64,000 bases of DNA from Sinorhizobium saheli (GCF_001651875.1 NZ_LNQB01000073.1:372001-436000); one strand, 5' to 3'. Positions 8,355 through 17,789 are shown, counted from the stretch's first letter. Program-made: numbers and translations. The notes: generated by a model from the sequence alone, not told the origin.

Positions 8355-9530
8355 TCAGCTCCAGCCGCCGCCATAGGTGCGATAGAAGATGTGCAGGCCG
8401 ATCTGGCCCACCCGTTTCATCGTCTTCGCCCAGGCCGGCTTCACATAGGTGGCGTGATAATGCGTCGCGGAACCGACCTCCGGCAACCAGATCTTGCCGG
8501 CGGTCACCGCCATGGCGACTTCCTTGGCGGTCTTCCAGTGCGAGCGCGAATAGATCAGGTCTCGGATCATGTCGCAGGCGAAGGAGAACTGGCAGCGGTT
8601 GCGCCAGGCCTTGTTCTGGTAAACTACGCCGCAGATGGTCTTCGGGTAGGTCGGATTGCGGACGCGATTGAGAATCACCTGGGCAACTGCGGCCTGGCCT
8701 TTCAGGGGTTCGCTGCGCGCCTCGAAATAGATGCCTTCCGCGAGGCAGGTCTGCTCCTCCTTGCTGAAGACTCCAGGCGGCAGGGGCGTTGCGGCCCAGG
8801 CGTGATCGTCGGGCGAGATGTCCGGAATGAAGCGGCCGCCGTTGCTGTCCTCGCGCAGGATCGAATCGAAGGGCGATTCGCGCGCATAGTCCGGCTCGGG
8901 CCGGACATAGGCGGTCGCAAGGATATCGGGCTTTTCGTTGGTGACGAGCTTGGCGAGCATCGGCGAAAGGCCGGGCTCGGGCTTCGGCGGCCTTTTCCGG
9001 TAGAAGGCCGTGGCGATCTCGATCTCCTTGCCTTTGATCTTCGGCTTGGCGAAGATCATCTTCTCCTGGCTGTCGAACGTGGGCTCCATCAGCGCGCTTG
9101 TCCGCTGCAGGATCGAGCCCGCGGTAAAGTCCTTCGGCGGCGTCACCGGGGTGACGGCGACGATGCGCCCCTTCTTGAGCTTGCGGGTGACGCGATCTTC
9201 GTCCGGCGTCCCCTGGTGCTTGGTCTCCGCCGTCAGGGCGACGCGGCTGCCGTCCGGCAGCGTTATCCCGGCTCCGCCGTCGAGCGCGCCGGCGGTGATC
9301 GGATCGCTGAAGACCATCTCGACATCGTGGACTGAACCGGCCGGCGATTGAGTCAGATACATGCGCCAGCGCTCGCCGCCACGATTGATGCCGGAGAGGA
9401 ACGTCGCGAGATCCGCATAGGCGGCGACCGAGGGAAAGCCGAGGAAGATCGCCAGGCCGATGATCGCCGGCGCGTGCCAGGCCGCGAGGGACAGGCGAAA
9501 CTTGCGACGCACTTTCTTACTCTTACGCAC
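8355..9530 (-). CDS. SleB-type cell wall hydrolase
   Basis: The 391-residue protein ends in a hydrolase_2/SleB domain (about residues 255-388). The visible signature is CLAEGIYFEARSEPLKGQAAVAQVILNRV followed by GVVYQNKAWRNRCQFSFACD and the THYHATYVKPAW block; these domains cleave peptidoglycan (lytic transglycosylase-like). A membrane anchor or signal (IIGLAIFLGFPSVAAYADLA, about residues 20-40) follows a basic N terminus, so it acts in the periplasm. The first part has no recognised domain. The frame stays open 195 nt further upstream, but the GTG at 9530 has GGAG 7 nt away and gives a sensible N terminus. A 9-bp dyad lies about 190 nt upstream. Confidence 0.85.
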   Translation of the reverse strand: MRKSKKVRRKFRLSLAAWHAPAIIGLAIFLGFPSVAAYADLATFLSGINRGGERWRMYLTQSPAGSVHDVEMVFSDPITAGALDGGAGITLPDGSRVALTAETKHQGTPDEDRVTRKLKKGRIVAVTPVTPPKDFTAGSILQRTSALMEPTFDSQEKMIFAKPKIKGKEIEIATAFYRKRPPKPEPGLSPMLAKLVTNEKPDILATAYVRPEPDYARESPFDSILREDSNGGRFIPDISPDDHAWAATPLPPGVFSKEEQTCLAEGIYFEARSEPLKGQAAVAQVILNRVRNPTYPKTICGVVYQNKAWRNRCQFSFACDMIRDLIYSRSHWKTAKEVAMAVTAGKIWLPEVGSATHYHATYVKPAWAKTMKRVGQIGLHIFYRTYGGGWS

Positions 9531-9721
9531 CGGTCGGCTCCACGCAACTCTTACTCGGGCACGCGCTCTCGCAGGCCGGCGGCGGCAGGTTTCCTTGAAT
9601 CGGGGCAGATTCGAGGATGAAGACATGCAGCGACCGACAGCAAGATTCCATGCAGGACGCTTAAGTTTCGGAAGCGACCGGACGGCTGAGCGGACCGCTT
9701 CGTTCGAGCCTTGAAAATGAA

Positions 9722-9748
9722 GCATTAACCTTGATGTTTGGTTAATGC
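9722..9748. promoter_or_regulatory. perfect 9-bp dyad upstream of the SleB-type gene
   Basis: GCATTAACC and its complement GGTTAATGC are separated by 9 nt. The position, about 190 nt upstream of the hydrolase start in a region with no gene, suggests an operator, although the regulator is unknown. Confidence 0.45.
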
Positions 9749-9781
9749 GGAATGGTCTTGTAGCGCCTGGGCGTCAACGCG

Positions 9782-9925
9782 TGCGGGGTGAGGGGATTGC
9801 GCGGCCGACCCTCATCCGTTGCCGGCAGCTTCTCCGCACCCGGGAAGAGGGACTCGCGGCCCCCCCGTCATGCCCTCTCCCGTCCTTACGGAGTCCTTAT
9901 GGGGAGAGAGTTAGGGTGAGGAGCA
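9782..9925. repeat. GC-rich palindromic intergenic repeat, copy B
   Basis: This is the longest copy of the family. It contains two hairpin arms (GGTGAGGGGATTGCG with CCCTCATCC, and CCCTCTCCCGTCC with GGGGAGAGAGTTAGGG). It occupies most of the spacer between the SleB-type gene and the kup 3' end; nothing else is seen in 9531-9975 apart from the dyad. Confidence 0.6.
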
Positions 9926-9975
9926 TTTCCCGGGGGGTTGAACCAAGGGCAATTCATCGCGGAATGGGCGCGCGA

Positions 9976-11877
9976 TCAGATGATCACATGCGAGCCGAGC
10001 TCGACCACGCGGTTCGTCGGCAGGCGGAAGTAGTCCGACGGATCGATCGCCGCGCCGGCGAGCGCGATGAAAAGGCGGTCCTGCCAATAGGGCATGCCGG
10101 ACTCGGCATCGGGCACCAGCTTGCGCCGGCCGAGATAGAAGGAGGTCGACATGATGTCGAACTTCAGGCCCGACTTGCGGAAGAGGCCGAGCGCCTGCGA
10201 GACGTTCTGCGTTTCCATGAAGCCGAACTTCATCTCCAGCAGGGTGAACCGTTCCGAAAGCGGCCGGACGCTGACGCGATCCTCCTTCGGGACCTTCGGG
10301 GTGTTGGCGGTGCGGATCGTCAGGATGAAATTCTGCTGATGCAGCACGTGATTGTGCTTGATGTTGTGCAGCAGGGCGGCGGGGGTGGAATCCGGATCGC
10401 CGGTGAGGAAGATCGCGGTCCCGGGCACCTCGACCGGCGCATGCTCGCTCTTGCGCTCGATCGACTTGATGAAGCTCGCGAGCGGAATGTCGATGTGACG
10501 CGTCTTGGCATGCAGCAGCGCCGTGCCGCGCTTCCACGTCCACATGACGACGATGAAGGTGGCGGCGATCAGGATCGGCACATAGCCGCCATCATGGACC
10601 TTCAGCATGTTGGCGCCGAGGAAGACGGATTCCAGCAGGAAGAGCGGCAGCAATGCCCCGGCCGCCCACCAGGCCGACCAGTTCCAGCGGCTGCGCAGGA
10701 ACTCGAAGGAAAGCACCGTGGTCACCACCATGGCGCCGGTGACGGAGATGCCGTAGGCGGTCGCCAGCGCCTCCGACGAACCGAAGACGAAGACGAGCGC
10801 CATGACGCCGAACATCAACAGCGTGTTGACGTTCGGCAGGTAGATCTGGCCGGTGTGGGTCTCGGACGTGTGGAAGATCGCCATGCGCGGCAGGAAGCCC
10901 AGGTGGATGGCCTGGCGCGTCAGCGAGAAGGCGCCGGTGATCACCGCCTGGCTGGCGATGATGGTCGCCGCCGTCGCAAGGATGACGACCGGCAGCAGCG
11001 CCCATTTCGGGAACATCAGGAAGAACGGGTCCGACATCGCCTCGGGATTGTCGAGGATGAAGGCGCCCTGGCCCAGGTAGTTCAGCGTCAGCGCCGGGAA
11101 GACGATGACGAACCAGGCCCATTGGATCGGCCGACGCCCGAAATGGCCGAGGTCCGCGTAAAGCGCTTCCGCGCCGGTGACCGTCAGGAAGACGGCGCCG
11201 AGAACAACGATGCCCACATAGCCTTCGTTCCACATGAAGGTGGCGGCGTAGAGCGGATTGAAGGCGGCGAAGATCGACAGGTCGTCGGCGATATGGGCGA
11301 CACCGACCCCGCCCATGACCAGGAACCAGACGAGCGTGATCGGGCCGAAGAAATTGGAGACGGCCCCCGTCCCCTTCGATTGCACCGCAAACAAGGCGAG
11401 GAGGATCACCACGGCGATCGGAACGACATAGTCGCTGAGCGCCGGCGTCACCAGCTTCAGGCCTTCGACGGCCGAGAGAACCGAAAGCGCCGGCGTGATC
11501 ATTGCGTCGCCGATGAAGAGAGCCGCCCCCGCGATCCCCATGAAGAACAGGATCGCTGCATGGCCATTGGCCGTCTTCATCAGGAGCGCGAGCAGCGAGA
11601 GCGTGCCGCCCTCGCCCTGGTTGTCAGCCCGCAGCAGGAACAGCACGTATTTGATGGTGACGATGATCGTCAGCGACCAGATCATCATGGAGATCAGGCC
11701 GATGACCTCGACATCCGTGACACCGTCGTGGGCGACCGGCCGCAGCGCTTCACGGAAGGCATAGAGCGGACTCGTGCCGATGTCGCCATAAACGACGCCG
11801 ACGGACCCGAGTGCCATGGCGAGCAGCCGGCGCATATTCTCGGACCCATGGATGGCAGGGGCAGACAATTGAGACAT
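9976..11877 (-). CDS. kup: Kup-type potassium transporter
   Basis: Kup proteins import K+ with protons through the inner membrane. The 633-residue product has the family start [23 protein letters not shown] (GDIGTSP at about 30). About twelve membrane helices follow, then a cytoplasmic tail of roughly 170 residues. The ATG at 11877 is used although the frame is open for another 320 nt, because that upstream part overlaps corA and [15 protein letters not shown] is a normal N terminus. Only 17 nt separate it from the corA stop, so the two ion-transport genes form an operon. Rhizobia often have more than one kup; this is one such copy. Confidence 0.93.
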   Translation of the reverse strand: MSQLSAPAIHGSENMRRLLAMALGSVGVVYGDIGTSPLYAFREALRPVAHDGVTDVEVIGLISMMIWSLTIIVTIKYVLFLLRADNQGEGGTLSLLALLMKTANGHAAILFFMGIAGAALFIGDAMITPALSVLSAVEGLKLVTPALSDYVVPIAVVILLALFAVQSKGTGAVSNFFGPITLVWFLVMGGVGVAHIADDLSIFAAFNPLYAATFMWNEGYVGIVVLGAVFLTVTGAEALYADLGHFGRRPIQWAWFVIVFPALTLNYLGQGAFILDNPEAMSDPFFLMFPKWALLPVVILATAATIIASQAVITGAFSLTRQAIHLGFLPRMAIFHTSETHTGQIYLPNVNTLLMFGVMALVFVFGSSEALATAYGISVTGAMVVTTVLSFEFLRSRWNWSAWWAAGALLPLFLLESVFLGANMLKVHDGGYVPILIAATFIVVMWTWKRGTALLHAKTRHIDIPLASFIKSIERKSEHAPVEVPGTAIFLTGDPDSTPAALLHNIKHNHVLHQQNFILTIRTANTPKVPKEDRVSVRPLSERFTLLEMKFGFMETQNVSQALGLFRKSGLKFDIMSTSFYLGRRKLVPDAESGMPYWQDRLFIALAGAAIDPSDYFRLPTNRVVELGSHVII

Positions 11878-11894
11878 GGACGTCCAACAGGCTC

Positions 11895-12872
11895 TTAAAG
11901 CCAGCCTTTCCAGCGGAAAAAGAAGAAGGGGATGAGGGCCGAAAGCACCATCGCCGCGAGCGCCCACGGATAGCCGAACTGCCAGTCGAGCTCGGGCATT
12001 ACGCGAAAGTTCATGCCATAGATCGACGCGACCAATGTCGGCGGCAAAAGAACGACCGAGGCGATCGAGAAGATCTTGATGATCGCATTCTGCTCGACGT
12101 TGATGAGGCCGAGCGAGGCATCGAGCAGGAACGTGATGTTGCCCGAAATGAAGGCAGCGTGTTCGGAAAGCGACTGGATGTCCCTGGATATCGAACGGCA
12201 AAGCTCCCGACTGTCCTTGTCCTCCTGCACGTCGGGAAGGGTATAGACGAAGGTCAGCAGCCTCGATAGCGAAGCGAGACTGTCGCGCGTCTTGGCGACG
12301 AGCCGGTGGTGCCCAGCCACATCGCGCAGGCGCGCTTCGAGGAATTGCGGCGGCCGGCGCCGGGCGGAAGTCTTGTCGCCAAAAACCTCGAGCGACAGGC
12401 CGTCGATCCTGAGGACGGCCTGCTCGAGAATTTCCGCCGTCCGGTCCGCAATCGTCTCGAGCAACCGGGTCAGGATCACCACGCCGTTGCGGCAGCCGCC
12501 GGGGAAGCGACCAATCCCCGCCTTGAAGAGGCCGAAGGCCCGCGGCTCGGCGTAGCGGACGGTGACAAGCCGCTTGCCGGCGAGAATGAAGCCGACGTCG
12601 GTCAGGCCCGGCATCTCGGTATCGCTGCGATAGACCAGCGACGCGGTCATGAAGACGGCGTCGTCCGCGATGTAGAGGCGGCTCGACGGCTCGATGTCCT
12701 TCAAGTCGTCCCGCGTCGGAATGGTAATCCCGAGCAGGCTCTCCATCATCAGGTCTTCCGCCTTGGTCGGCTCGACGAGGTCGATCCAGACGAGATCGGC
12801 GCGCAGGGCCGCCGGCGGCTCCGCTGTCGACAACGTGACAGCATCACCGTTGGCACAATAGCCGGTGATCAT
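11895..12872 (-). CDS. corA: CorA-family divalent cation transporter
   Basis: CorA proteins form pentameric Mg2+/Co2+ channels in the inner membrane. The 325-residue product has a large soluble N-terminal domain, a long stalk helix (about residues 200-265) and two C-terminal membrane helices. The signature YGMNF occurs at about residue 288, between [16 protein letters not shown] and the last helix [18 protein letters not shown]. The C terminus RWKGWL is basic, as usual. It is the first gene of a corA-kup unit. Zinc export (ZntB) is an alternative role within the same family, since ZntB also keeps the GMN motif; Mg2+ uptake is the more common annotation. Confidence 0.9.
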   Translation of the reverse strand: MITGYCANGDAVTLSTAEPPAALRADLVWIDLVEPTKAEDLMMESLLGITIPTRDDLKDIEPSSRLYIADDAVFMTASLVYRSDTEMPGLTDVGFILAGKRLVTVRYAEPRAFGLFKAGIGRFPGGCRNGVVILTRLLETIADRTAEILEQAVLRIDGLSLEVFGDKTSARRRPPQFLEARLRDVAGHHRLVAKTRDSLASLSRLLTFVYTLPDVQEDKDSRELCRSISRDIQSLSEHAAFISGNITFLLDASLGLINVEQNAIIKIFSIASVVLLPPTLVASIYGMNFRVMPELDWQFGYPWALAAMVLSALIPFFFFRWKGWL

Positions 12873-13211
12873 GTGGACGCCTTTTTCATGCGGCCGCCGA
12901 CGATGAACTCTGGGGGTTTGGAGCGATCAGCCGCCACACGATTTCCACATTGCAGATTCATCTGGATCGACGATTTCCCGGCCGGTTGCCGTTGGGCGGA
13001 AATCTCCGACGTGACGCGCGGCTCGCCTTGCCTTGTGCGCGCGAGCCAAGCCATATGGCGCAACGCCCGCGCAAAATCAATGGCCTTTGCGCATGCGACG
13101 TGCCCGCGGCCTTACGCCTCCGGCACGCAACGGCGCGGACCGCAAAGCATTATTTCCAAGATCGATACCGGATTTACCGGGCCGGCTCGGTTCGGTTCGG
13201 CGAAGACCAAA
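12873..13211. other. gene-free spacer upstream of corA
   Basis: This 339-bp stretch holds no convincing gene. It must contain the corA promoter and the mrp transcription end, but no clear promoter, Mg2+ riboswitch or terminator was recognised by eye. Confidence 0.4.
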
Positions 13212-14360
13212 TCACTCGAAGACGATGTCGGGCACGGCGCGGCTCTTCTGTGCGGTCGATATCCGCTCCCAGACGCGCACGGCGATGTCGCGGTATATAT
13301 GCGCGATCTCGCCCTCGGGTTCAGACACGACCAGCGGCGTTCCGGCGTCCGACGTTTCGCGGATCCCCATGGTCAGAGGGACTTCGCCGAGGAAGGGCAC
13401 GCCGATGCGTTCGGCCTCCTTGCGCGCGCCGCCATGACCGAAGATGTCGTAGCGCTTGCCGGTATCCGGCGCGACGAAATAGCTCATGTTCTCGATGATG
13501 CCGAGGAGCGGCACCTCGACCTTGCGGAACATCTGAATGCCCTTGCGGGCGTCGACGAGCGCCAGGTCCTGCGGCGTCGAGACGATGATGGCGCCGGCAA
13601 GCGGCACCTGCTGGGCCATCGTCAATTGCGCGTCGCCGGTACCGGGCGGCATGTCGACGACGAGAACGTCGAGCTCGCCCCAGGCGACCTCGCGCAGCAT
13701 CTGCAGGAGCGCCGACTGGATCATCGGGCCGCGCCAGATCATCGCGACCTCCTCGTCGACGAGGAAGCCCATCGACATCACCTTGAGCCCGTAGTTCTCC
13801 ATCGGACGGATGAGCCGGCCCTCGATCTGCTGCGGCCGGCCGGAAATCTTCAACAACCGCGGCATCGAAGGTCCGTAGATATCGGCATCGAGGAGCCCGA
13901 CCTTCAGGCCGTTCGCCTGAAGCCCCAGCGCCAGGTTGACCGACGTCGTGGACTTGCCGACGCCGCCTTTGCCGGAGGCAACGGCAATGATCGCGCCGAC
14001 GCCCGGAATGCCCGCCTTGGCGGCCGGCCCACCGGCGGCACGGCCATGCGGCTGTCCGCCCGGTGGTGCGGACCGCGGCCGCTCGACCGGGCCGGCCTGG
14101 GGCGCGGCCTTGCGATCAGCGGTCAGCGCAACCATCGCCGCCTTGACGCCGGGTATCTCGCGCACGACCCGCTCGGCGGCGGCCCGCATCGGTTCGAGCT
14201 CCTTCGCCCGCTCCGCCGGCACGGTGATCGAGAAATAGGCCTTACCGTCGGAAATGAAGACATCGGAGACAAGGCCGAGATCGACGATATTGCCTTCCAT
14301 CTCCGGGCCGCGCACGGTCCGCAGCTTCTCAAGAACCATTTCCCTGGTCACATCCGGCAT
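13212..14360 (-). CDS. mrp: Mrp/ApbC-family iron-sulfur carrier ATPase
   Basis: Mrp/ApbC proteins are P-loop ATPases that bind and transfer [4Fe-4S] clusters. The 382-residue product has an N-terminal MIP18 (DUF59) domain (about 1-85) and a Pro/Gly-rich linker (about 86-118). The ATPase domain follows, with Walker A SGKGGVGKSTTSVN (129-142), LLDADIYGPS (157-166) and VVDMPPGTGDAQ (234-245). The CPxC cluster-binding pair expected after NMSYF is not there; the sequence reads NMSYFVAPDTGKRYDIFG at about 291-308. It is a single gene flanked by long spacers. The cluster carrier role is inferred from the family. Confidence 0.92.
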   Translation of the reverse strand: MPDVTREMVLEKLRTVRGPEMEGNIVDLGLVSDVFISDGKAYFSITVPAERAKELEPMRAAAERVVREIPGVKAAMVALTADRKAAPQAGPVERPRSAPPGGQPHGRAAGGPAAKAGIPGVGAIIAVASGKGGVGKSTTSVNLALGLQANGLKVGLLDADIYGPSMPRLLKISGRPQQIEGRLIRPMENYGLKVMSMGFLVDEEVAMIWRGPMIQSALLQMLREVAWGELDVLVVDMPPGTGDAQLTMAQQVPLAGAIIVSTPQDLALVDARKGIQMFRKVEVPLLGIIENMSYFVAPDTGKRYDIFGHGGARKEAERIGVPFLGEVPLTMGIRETSDAGTPLVVSEPEGEIAHIYRDIAVRVWERISTAQKSRAVPDIVFE

Positions 14361-14877
14361 ATCGGCCTCTCGTCTCTCGTTCCGTTCGCCCGGTTCGCGC
14401 CTGGAACTCTGGGCAATCTATTCCCAAATCGAATCCGATTTAAGGAACTACGCAGTAAATAGTCGAGGCGGGCCGCTTCGCCAATGCGACAGATGCGCAA
14501 ATGAAGGGCCGCCCGCCGATCCGCGTGTCCTTACATCCGGGATCACGGGGATCGGTGGCGGCCCTTTTCGCGACCTTCTTGGGCGCTGTCTTATTTGGCG
14601 CAGCGCCATGCGTTCGGACACGCGCGGTCGCTGCATTGCCTGCATGATGTCGTCCCAAATCTATTCCGGTCGCAGCATCATGCAATGTCCCCCTCTGGAC
14701 ACGACGATGGAGATGCAGGATGCGTGCCAGATTGCGGGTACCGCCCGGATGTCAACAATTTCAGTGGGATGAAGAAGGAGACCGCGAAGGTGGGAAGGTT
14801 GCCGGTGCCCAGTTTCGGAGCATGCGCATGATTTGGGGACATGACCGAGCCCGGCGATTGAGCAGACCGCCGCCGTG
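14361..14877. other. gene-free spacer with a partial palindromic repeat
   Basis: Only short, unconserved-looking frames are present. The segment 14421-14460 (containing AAATCG-AATC-CGATTT and GGAACTACGCAGTA) matches the distal palindrome of the repeats at 23262 and 58643, so a half-copy of that element lies upstream of mrp. The rest shows no recognised element. Confidence 0.45.
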
Positions 14878-15633
14878 TTAGCTTATGTAGCCCTTCTTCA
14901 TCGCCTTCACGACCGCCTGCGTGCGGTTGACGGCGTCGAGCTTCTTGGTGACGTGGTTGAGGTAGTGATTGACGGTGTGCTCGGACAGGCCGAGGATGCC
15001 GGCGATTTCGGCACTGGTCTTGCCGGCGGCCGTCCAGCTCAGGCACTGGATCTCGCGCTCCGAAAGCACCGTGTTGCTGTTCCTCCAGACCGAGCCGATC
15101 TCGGCCAGGCGGTTATAGACGTGGATCGAGATCATCTGCAGTTCCATCGCCGCCGTCATCGGAAGCTCCGCCTCCGGGCCCATCAGGATGACCGCCCCGC
15201 GACCGCCTTCGGCGTCATGGACCGGGAAGTAATCGGCCTGGAAGATGCCGTTCTGACGCAGCATCGCGATGTAATCCGCTGCCGACCCAGGCGTGCCGCT
15301 CTCCTTCTCCCAGTCCTCGAGCCTGATCTGGAACGGCGTCGTCGTCTCCCTGAGGCGCCGCACGCCGGTGCTGAAGCGCAGCATCGACAGGCTGTCGTAC
15401 TTGTTGAGGAGTTCGGCCGGCATGTTGGAGATGAGCGTGCTCGTGGACAGGCGCTCGACGTCGATCGCCGGAATCGCGCAAATGAGGAAGGTCTTGAAGC
15501 CGAATATCTGCGTGATCCGCCGCATGTAGCGGATGATATCGAACTGGGTCTCCAGCCGTGCGATCTCAGACGCGAAATCGCCGCCCCGGGGCAGATCGGT
15601 GTCAGTCATCCCGATCGTCATCGTATCTTGCAT
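14878..15633 (-). CDS. LuxR-family transcriptional regulator (solo), first of a pair
   Basis: The 251-residue protein has an N-terminal autoinducer-binding-type domain (about residues 15-165) and a C-terminal LuxR helix-turn-helix (about 185-250, LSEREIQCLSW, GKTSAEIAGILGLSEHTVNHYL). No LuxI-type synthase gene is in the window, so it is a solo. By reading against TraR, the usual acyl-homoserine-lactone contacts Trp57, Asp70-Pro71 and Trp85 appear as Leu, Ser-Thr and Ile, while Tyr61 is kept. It therefore may not bind a standard AHL. Its neighbour at 16017 is a similar regulator, so the two may work as a pair as VisN/VisR do in rhizobial motility control, which is an analogy only. Confidence 0.88.
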   Translation of the reverse strand: MQDTMTIGMTDTDLPRGGDFASEIARLETQFDIIRYMRRITQIFGFKTFLICAIPAIDVERLSTSTLISNMPAELLNKYDSLSMLRFSTGVRRLRETTTPFQIRLEDWEKESGTPGSAADYIAMLRQNGIFQADYFPVHDAEGGRGAVILMGPEAELPMTAAMELQMISIHVYNRLAEIGSVWRNSNTVLSEREIQCLSWTAAGKTSAEIAGILGLSEHTVNHYLNHVTKKLDAVNRTQAVVKAMKKGYIS

Positions 15634-16016
15634 GAGCGCGTTCCATGGGATCCATCAGTTATCAAATAGCCTGAGCCCTCGACCAATGCCAACAGGCGAT
15701 TGACAATCGTCACCTTCCAGACGCAAAAGCCTGTGTATTTCACCGCGCCTTCCGGATACGTGCCACGCTTTCGCGAGCGGTACCGGCGGAGGCAGCCAGA
15801 TCGTGATTCGCGATCATCATCCCCTCGAGGCGCCCCGATTTGCCGCGCATTTCCGCAGGTCGAGCCGACTTGGGGATGAGAACCTGCACCGATTCGAAAA
15901 GTCGCGGCAACGTTTGCCCGTCTTCGACACGCGGCGTGCATGACCCTTGTTCTCGTGCATGTCGTTAGCCCAAACCGCTGCACTCTCTTGGGCGACATGC
16001 ATTCGCAGGCAATGCC
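15634..16016. other. gene-free spacer between the two LuxR genes
   Basis: No coding frame looks real in this 383-bp stretch. It presumably holds the promoter of the downstream LuxR gene. The paired genes are therefore probably not one tight operon. Confidence 0.4.
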
Positions 16017-16757
16017 TCAATTGATGAGTCCGGCGCGCATCGCCTTGGCAACGGTCTGAACACGATTGACCGAATCCAACTTGCGGGTCGCGCGGTTCAG
16101 GTAATGGTTGACCGTGTATTCCGACAGCGCCAGGATCCGCGCCATCTCCACGGTCGTCTTGCCCGCCGCGGCCCAGCGGAGGCACTCGATCTCACGCCGG
16201 GAGAGGCTCGCGGGGCCGCGCCTCCTCTGCGTTCTCAACTCGCTCAACCGGCTGTAAAGAAGCCCGGCCCACAAGTTGAGCGCCTGCAATTCGTCGTCGG
16301 AAACGGTTGGCCGGTCGCCGCCAAAGGCGATCGCGGCGCGATTGCCGGCAGCGTCATGCACCGGCAGGTAGACGCCGCGCGGCATGTTGGCCTGCTCGAA
16401 GACGCCGACGGCGGCGTCGCCCTTGCCGTCCAGGCGCCGTCGCGCCAGCAGATGCGCGTCATAGGTGAACGGGATCGTGCTGCGCCGCAGCCTCTGGATG
16501 ACGGGGCTGCCGTCGAACAGGCCGGCACTGTCGTAGCGCCTGAGGAATTCCAGCGGCCAACTCGTCAGCAAAACCTGCGCGGCCAGGCTGTGACAGCCGA
16601 CGTCGGGAACGGCCAGAACCATGAAGCCACGGAAACCGTAGGCGTCGGATACCCGCTCGAGAGCGCGCCTGATCTCGTCTTCACTGTCGATCGGCTCGCT
16701 GACCGAGCGGCCATCGGGAAGAATCAATGAGGATATGTCCGCGCTGAAATTGATCAT
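16017..16757 (-). CDS. LuxR-family transcriptional regulator (solo), second of a pair
   Basis: The product (246 residues from the ATG at 16757) has an autoinducer-binding-type N-terminal domain. Its LuxR DNA-binding domain reads LSRREIECLRWAAAGKTTVEMARILALSEY followed by TVNHYLNRATRKL. The C-terminal half closely resembles the regulator at 14878, including the ending KAMRAGLIN versus KAMKKGYIS, which suggests an old duplication. Positions aligned with TraR Trp57, Asp70 and Trp85 read Phe, Ser and Tyr, so AHL binding is uncertain. An upstream ATG at 16817 would add 20 residues; neither start has a clear ribosome-binding site. A dyad at 16908-16933 lies upstream. Confidence 0.85.
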   Translation of the reverse strand: MINFSADISSLILPDGRSVSEPIDSEDEIRRALERVSDAYGFRGFMVLAVPDVGCHSLAAQVLLTSWPLEFLRRYDSAGLFDGSPVIQRLRRSTIPFTYDAHLLARRRLDGKGDAAVGVFEQANMPRGVYLPVHDAAGNRAAIAFGGDRPTVSDDELQALNLWAGLLYSRLSELRTQRRRGPASLSRREIECLRWAAAGKTTVEMARILALSEYTVNHYLNRATRKLDSVNRVQTVAKAMRAGLIN

Positions 16758-16907
16758 CTTCCGCCCGTCTCCCGAACATTGCGCCTCGGGCCGCAGCACG
16801 GCCCGCGACGTCGTCATCTATCACAGCTTCGGCCAGGAAGAACCTGCAGCCCGCGCGTGTGCAACCAGTCGTGGAGGCGAACTGATCGGTTGTAAACTAC
16901 TTATCTT

Positions 16908-16933
16908 GAAGCTTTTCGTCTAGTCGAAACTTC
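16908..16933. promoter_or_regulatory. imperfect dyad upstream of the second LuxR gene
   Basis: GAAGCTTTTCG and CGAAACTTC form an imperfect inverted repeat around 6 nt in an AT-rich stretch. It lies 16 nt past the IclR stop and about 90-150 nt before the LuxR start, so it could be a regulator site or the IclR transcription end. Confidence 0.4.
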
Positions 16934-16948
16934 TAATTTACCGTAAAG

Positions 16949-17761
16949 CTAACGCCCATCCCGCCGCGGGCCGAGACGGATCCTCACTTCCTCCTCGATC
17001 TCGGCCGCCGCCCTGCGCACGTCCGCCGCCCAGGCGGCAAGCTGCGCCGTGCTGACGCGGTAGGACGGCCCGGTCACCGAAATGCCGGCAACCAGATCGT
17101 GTTCCGGAACGGCGATGGGCGCCGCCACGCAGCAGATCTCGGCCTCATGCTCCTCGCGGTCGAACGCATGCCCGTCGCGACGAATCACCTCGATTTCAGC
17201 GAGCAACGACGCCGCCGAGCGATGGGTATGGGCTGTGAACGGGTGGAATTCCATGCGTGCTGCAATGCGCTCCGCCTCGCTTCGGGCAAGCGACGACAGC
17301 GCCGCCTTGCCGATTCCCGTGCAATAGGCCGGCGAGGCCTTGCCGATCTGCGAGCTCATGCGCACCGTCTGCCGGCTCTCGACCTTGTCGACATAGATGA
17401 TCTCCGTCTCGCGCAGCACGCCGAGATGGACCGTCTCGCCGGTCAGCTCGTGCAGGCGCAAGAGGTGCTGCTCGGCAATGTCGCGAAAGCGGTTGCCGGA
17501 CCAGGACCGGTAGGCGAATTTCAAAAGGCGCAGCCCGGGCTCGTAGGACAGGTCCCGGCGCTGCACCAGCAGGCCCTCTTCGACCAGATGCGCGAGAAGC
17601 CGGTGCAGCGTGCCGCGCGGCTGGCGGACCGCCTGCAATATGTCCGTGAAACGCTGGGGCCGATCGGCCATCGCCACCGCCTCGAGCACGGCCATGGCCT
17701 TGCCGAGCGTACCGGTGCCGCCGGTCTCCTCCTGCACGCCGTCCGCCCTCGTCCGATTCAT
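16949..17761 (-). CDS. IclR-family transcriptional regulator of the sugar operon
   Basis: The 270-residue protein has an N-terminal winged helix-turn-helix (about residues 17-80, FTDILQAVRQPRGTLHRLLAHL). A C-terminal IclR effector-binding domain follows (about 90-255), including YCTGIGKAALSSL and CVAAPIAVPEHDLVAGISVTG. Such proteins bind small acids or sugars and usually repress divergent catabolic operons. The gene is transcribed away from the SDR-dgoK-dgoA-lactonase-dehydratase genes, and paired palindromes lie in the shared promoter region. The effector is most likely a pathway intermediate such as the aldonate or 2-keto-3-deoxy acid, which is inferred from context. Confidence 0.9.
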   Translation of the reverse strand: MNRTRADGVQEETGGTGTLGKAMAVLEAVAMADRPQRFTDILQAVRQPRGTLHRLLAHLVEEGLLVQRRDLSYEPGLRLLKFAYRSWSGNRFRDIAEQHLLRLHELTGETVHLGVLRETEIIYVDKVESRQTVRMSSQIGKASPAYCTGIGKAALSSLARSEAERIAARMEFHPFTAHTHRSAASLLAEIEVIRRDGHAFDREEHEAEICCVAAPIAVPEHDLVAGISVTGPSYRVSTAQLAAWAADVRRAAAEIEEEVRIRLGPRRDGR

Positions 17762-17789
17762 TTCATCCGCCTTTCATCGGCCGCGCCAC

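Noticed and set aside
9745-14462. Long plus-strand open frames opposite kup, corA and mrp (over 700 codons each)
   Set aside because: Their translations are rich in Arg, Asp, Glu and His without any domain, and they mirror well-supported genes on the other strand.
14440-14831. Small frames of 60-80 codons in the mrp-LuxR spacer
   Set aside because: Several overlapping frames on both strands look alike in composition, none has a ribosome-binding site or recognisable sequence.
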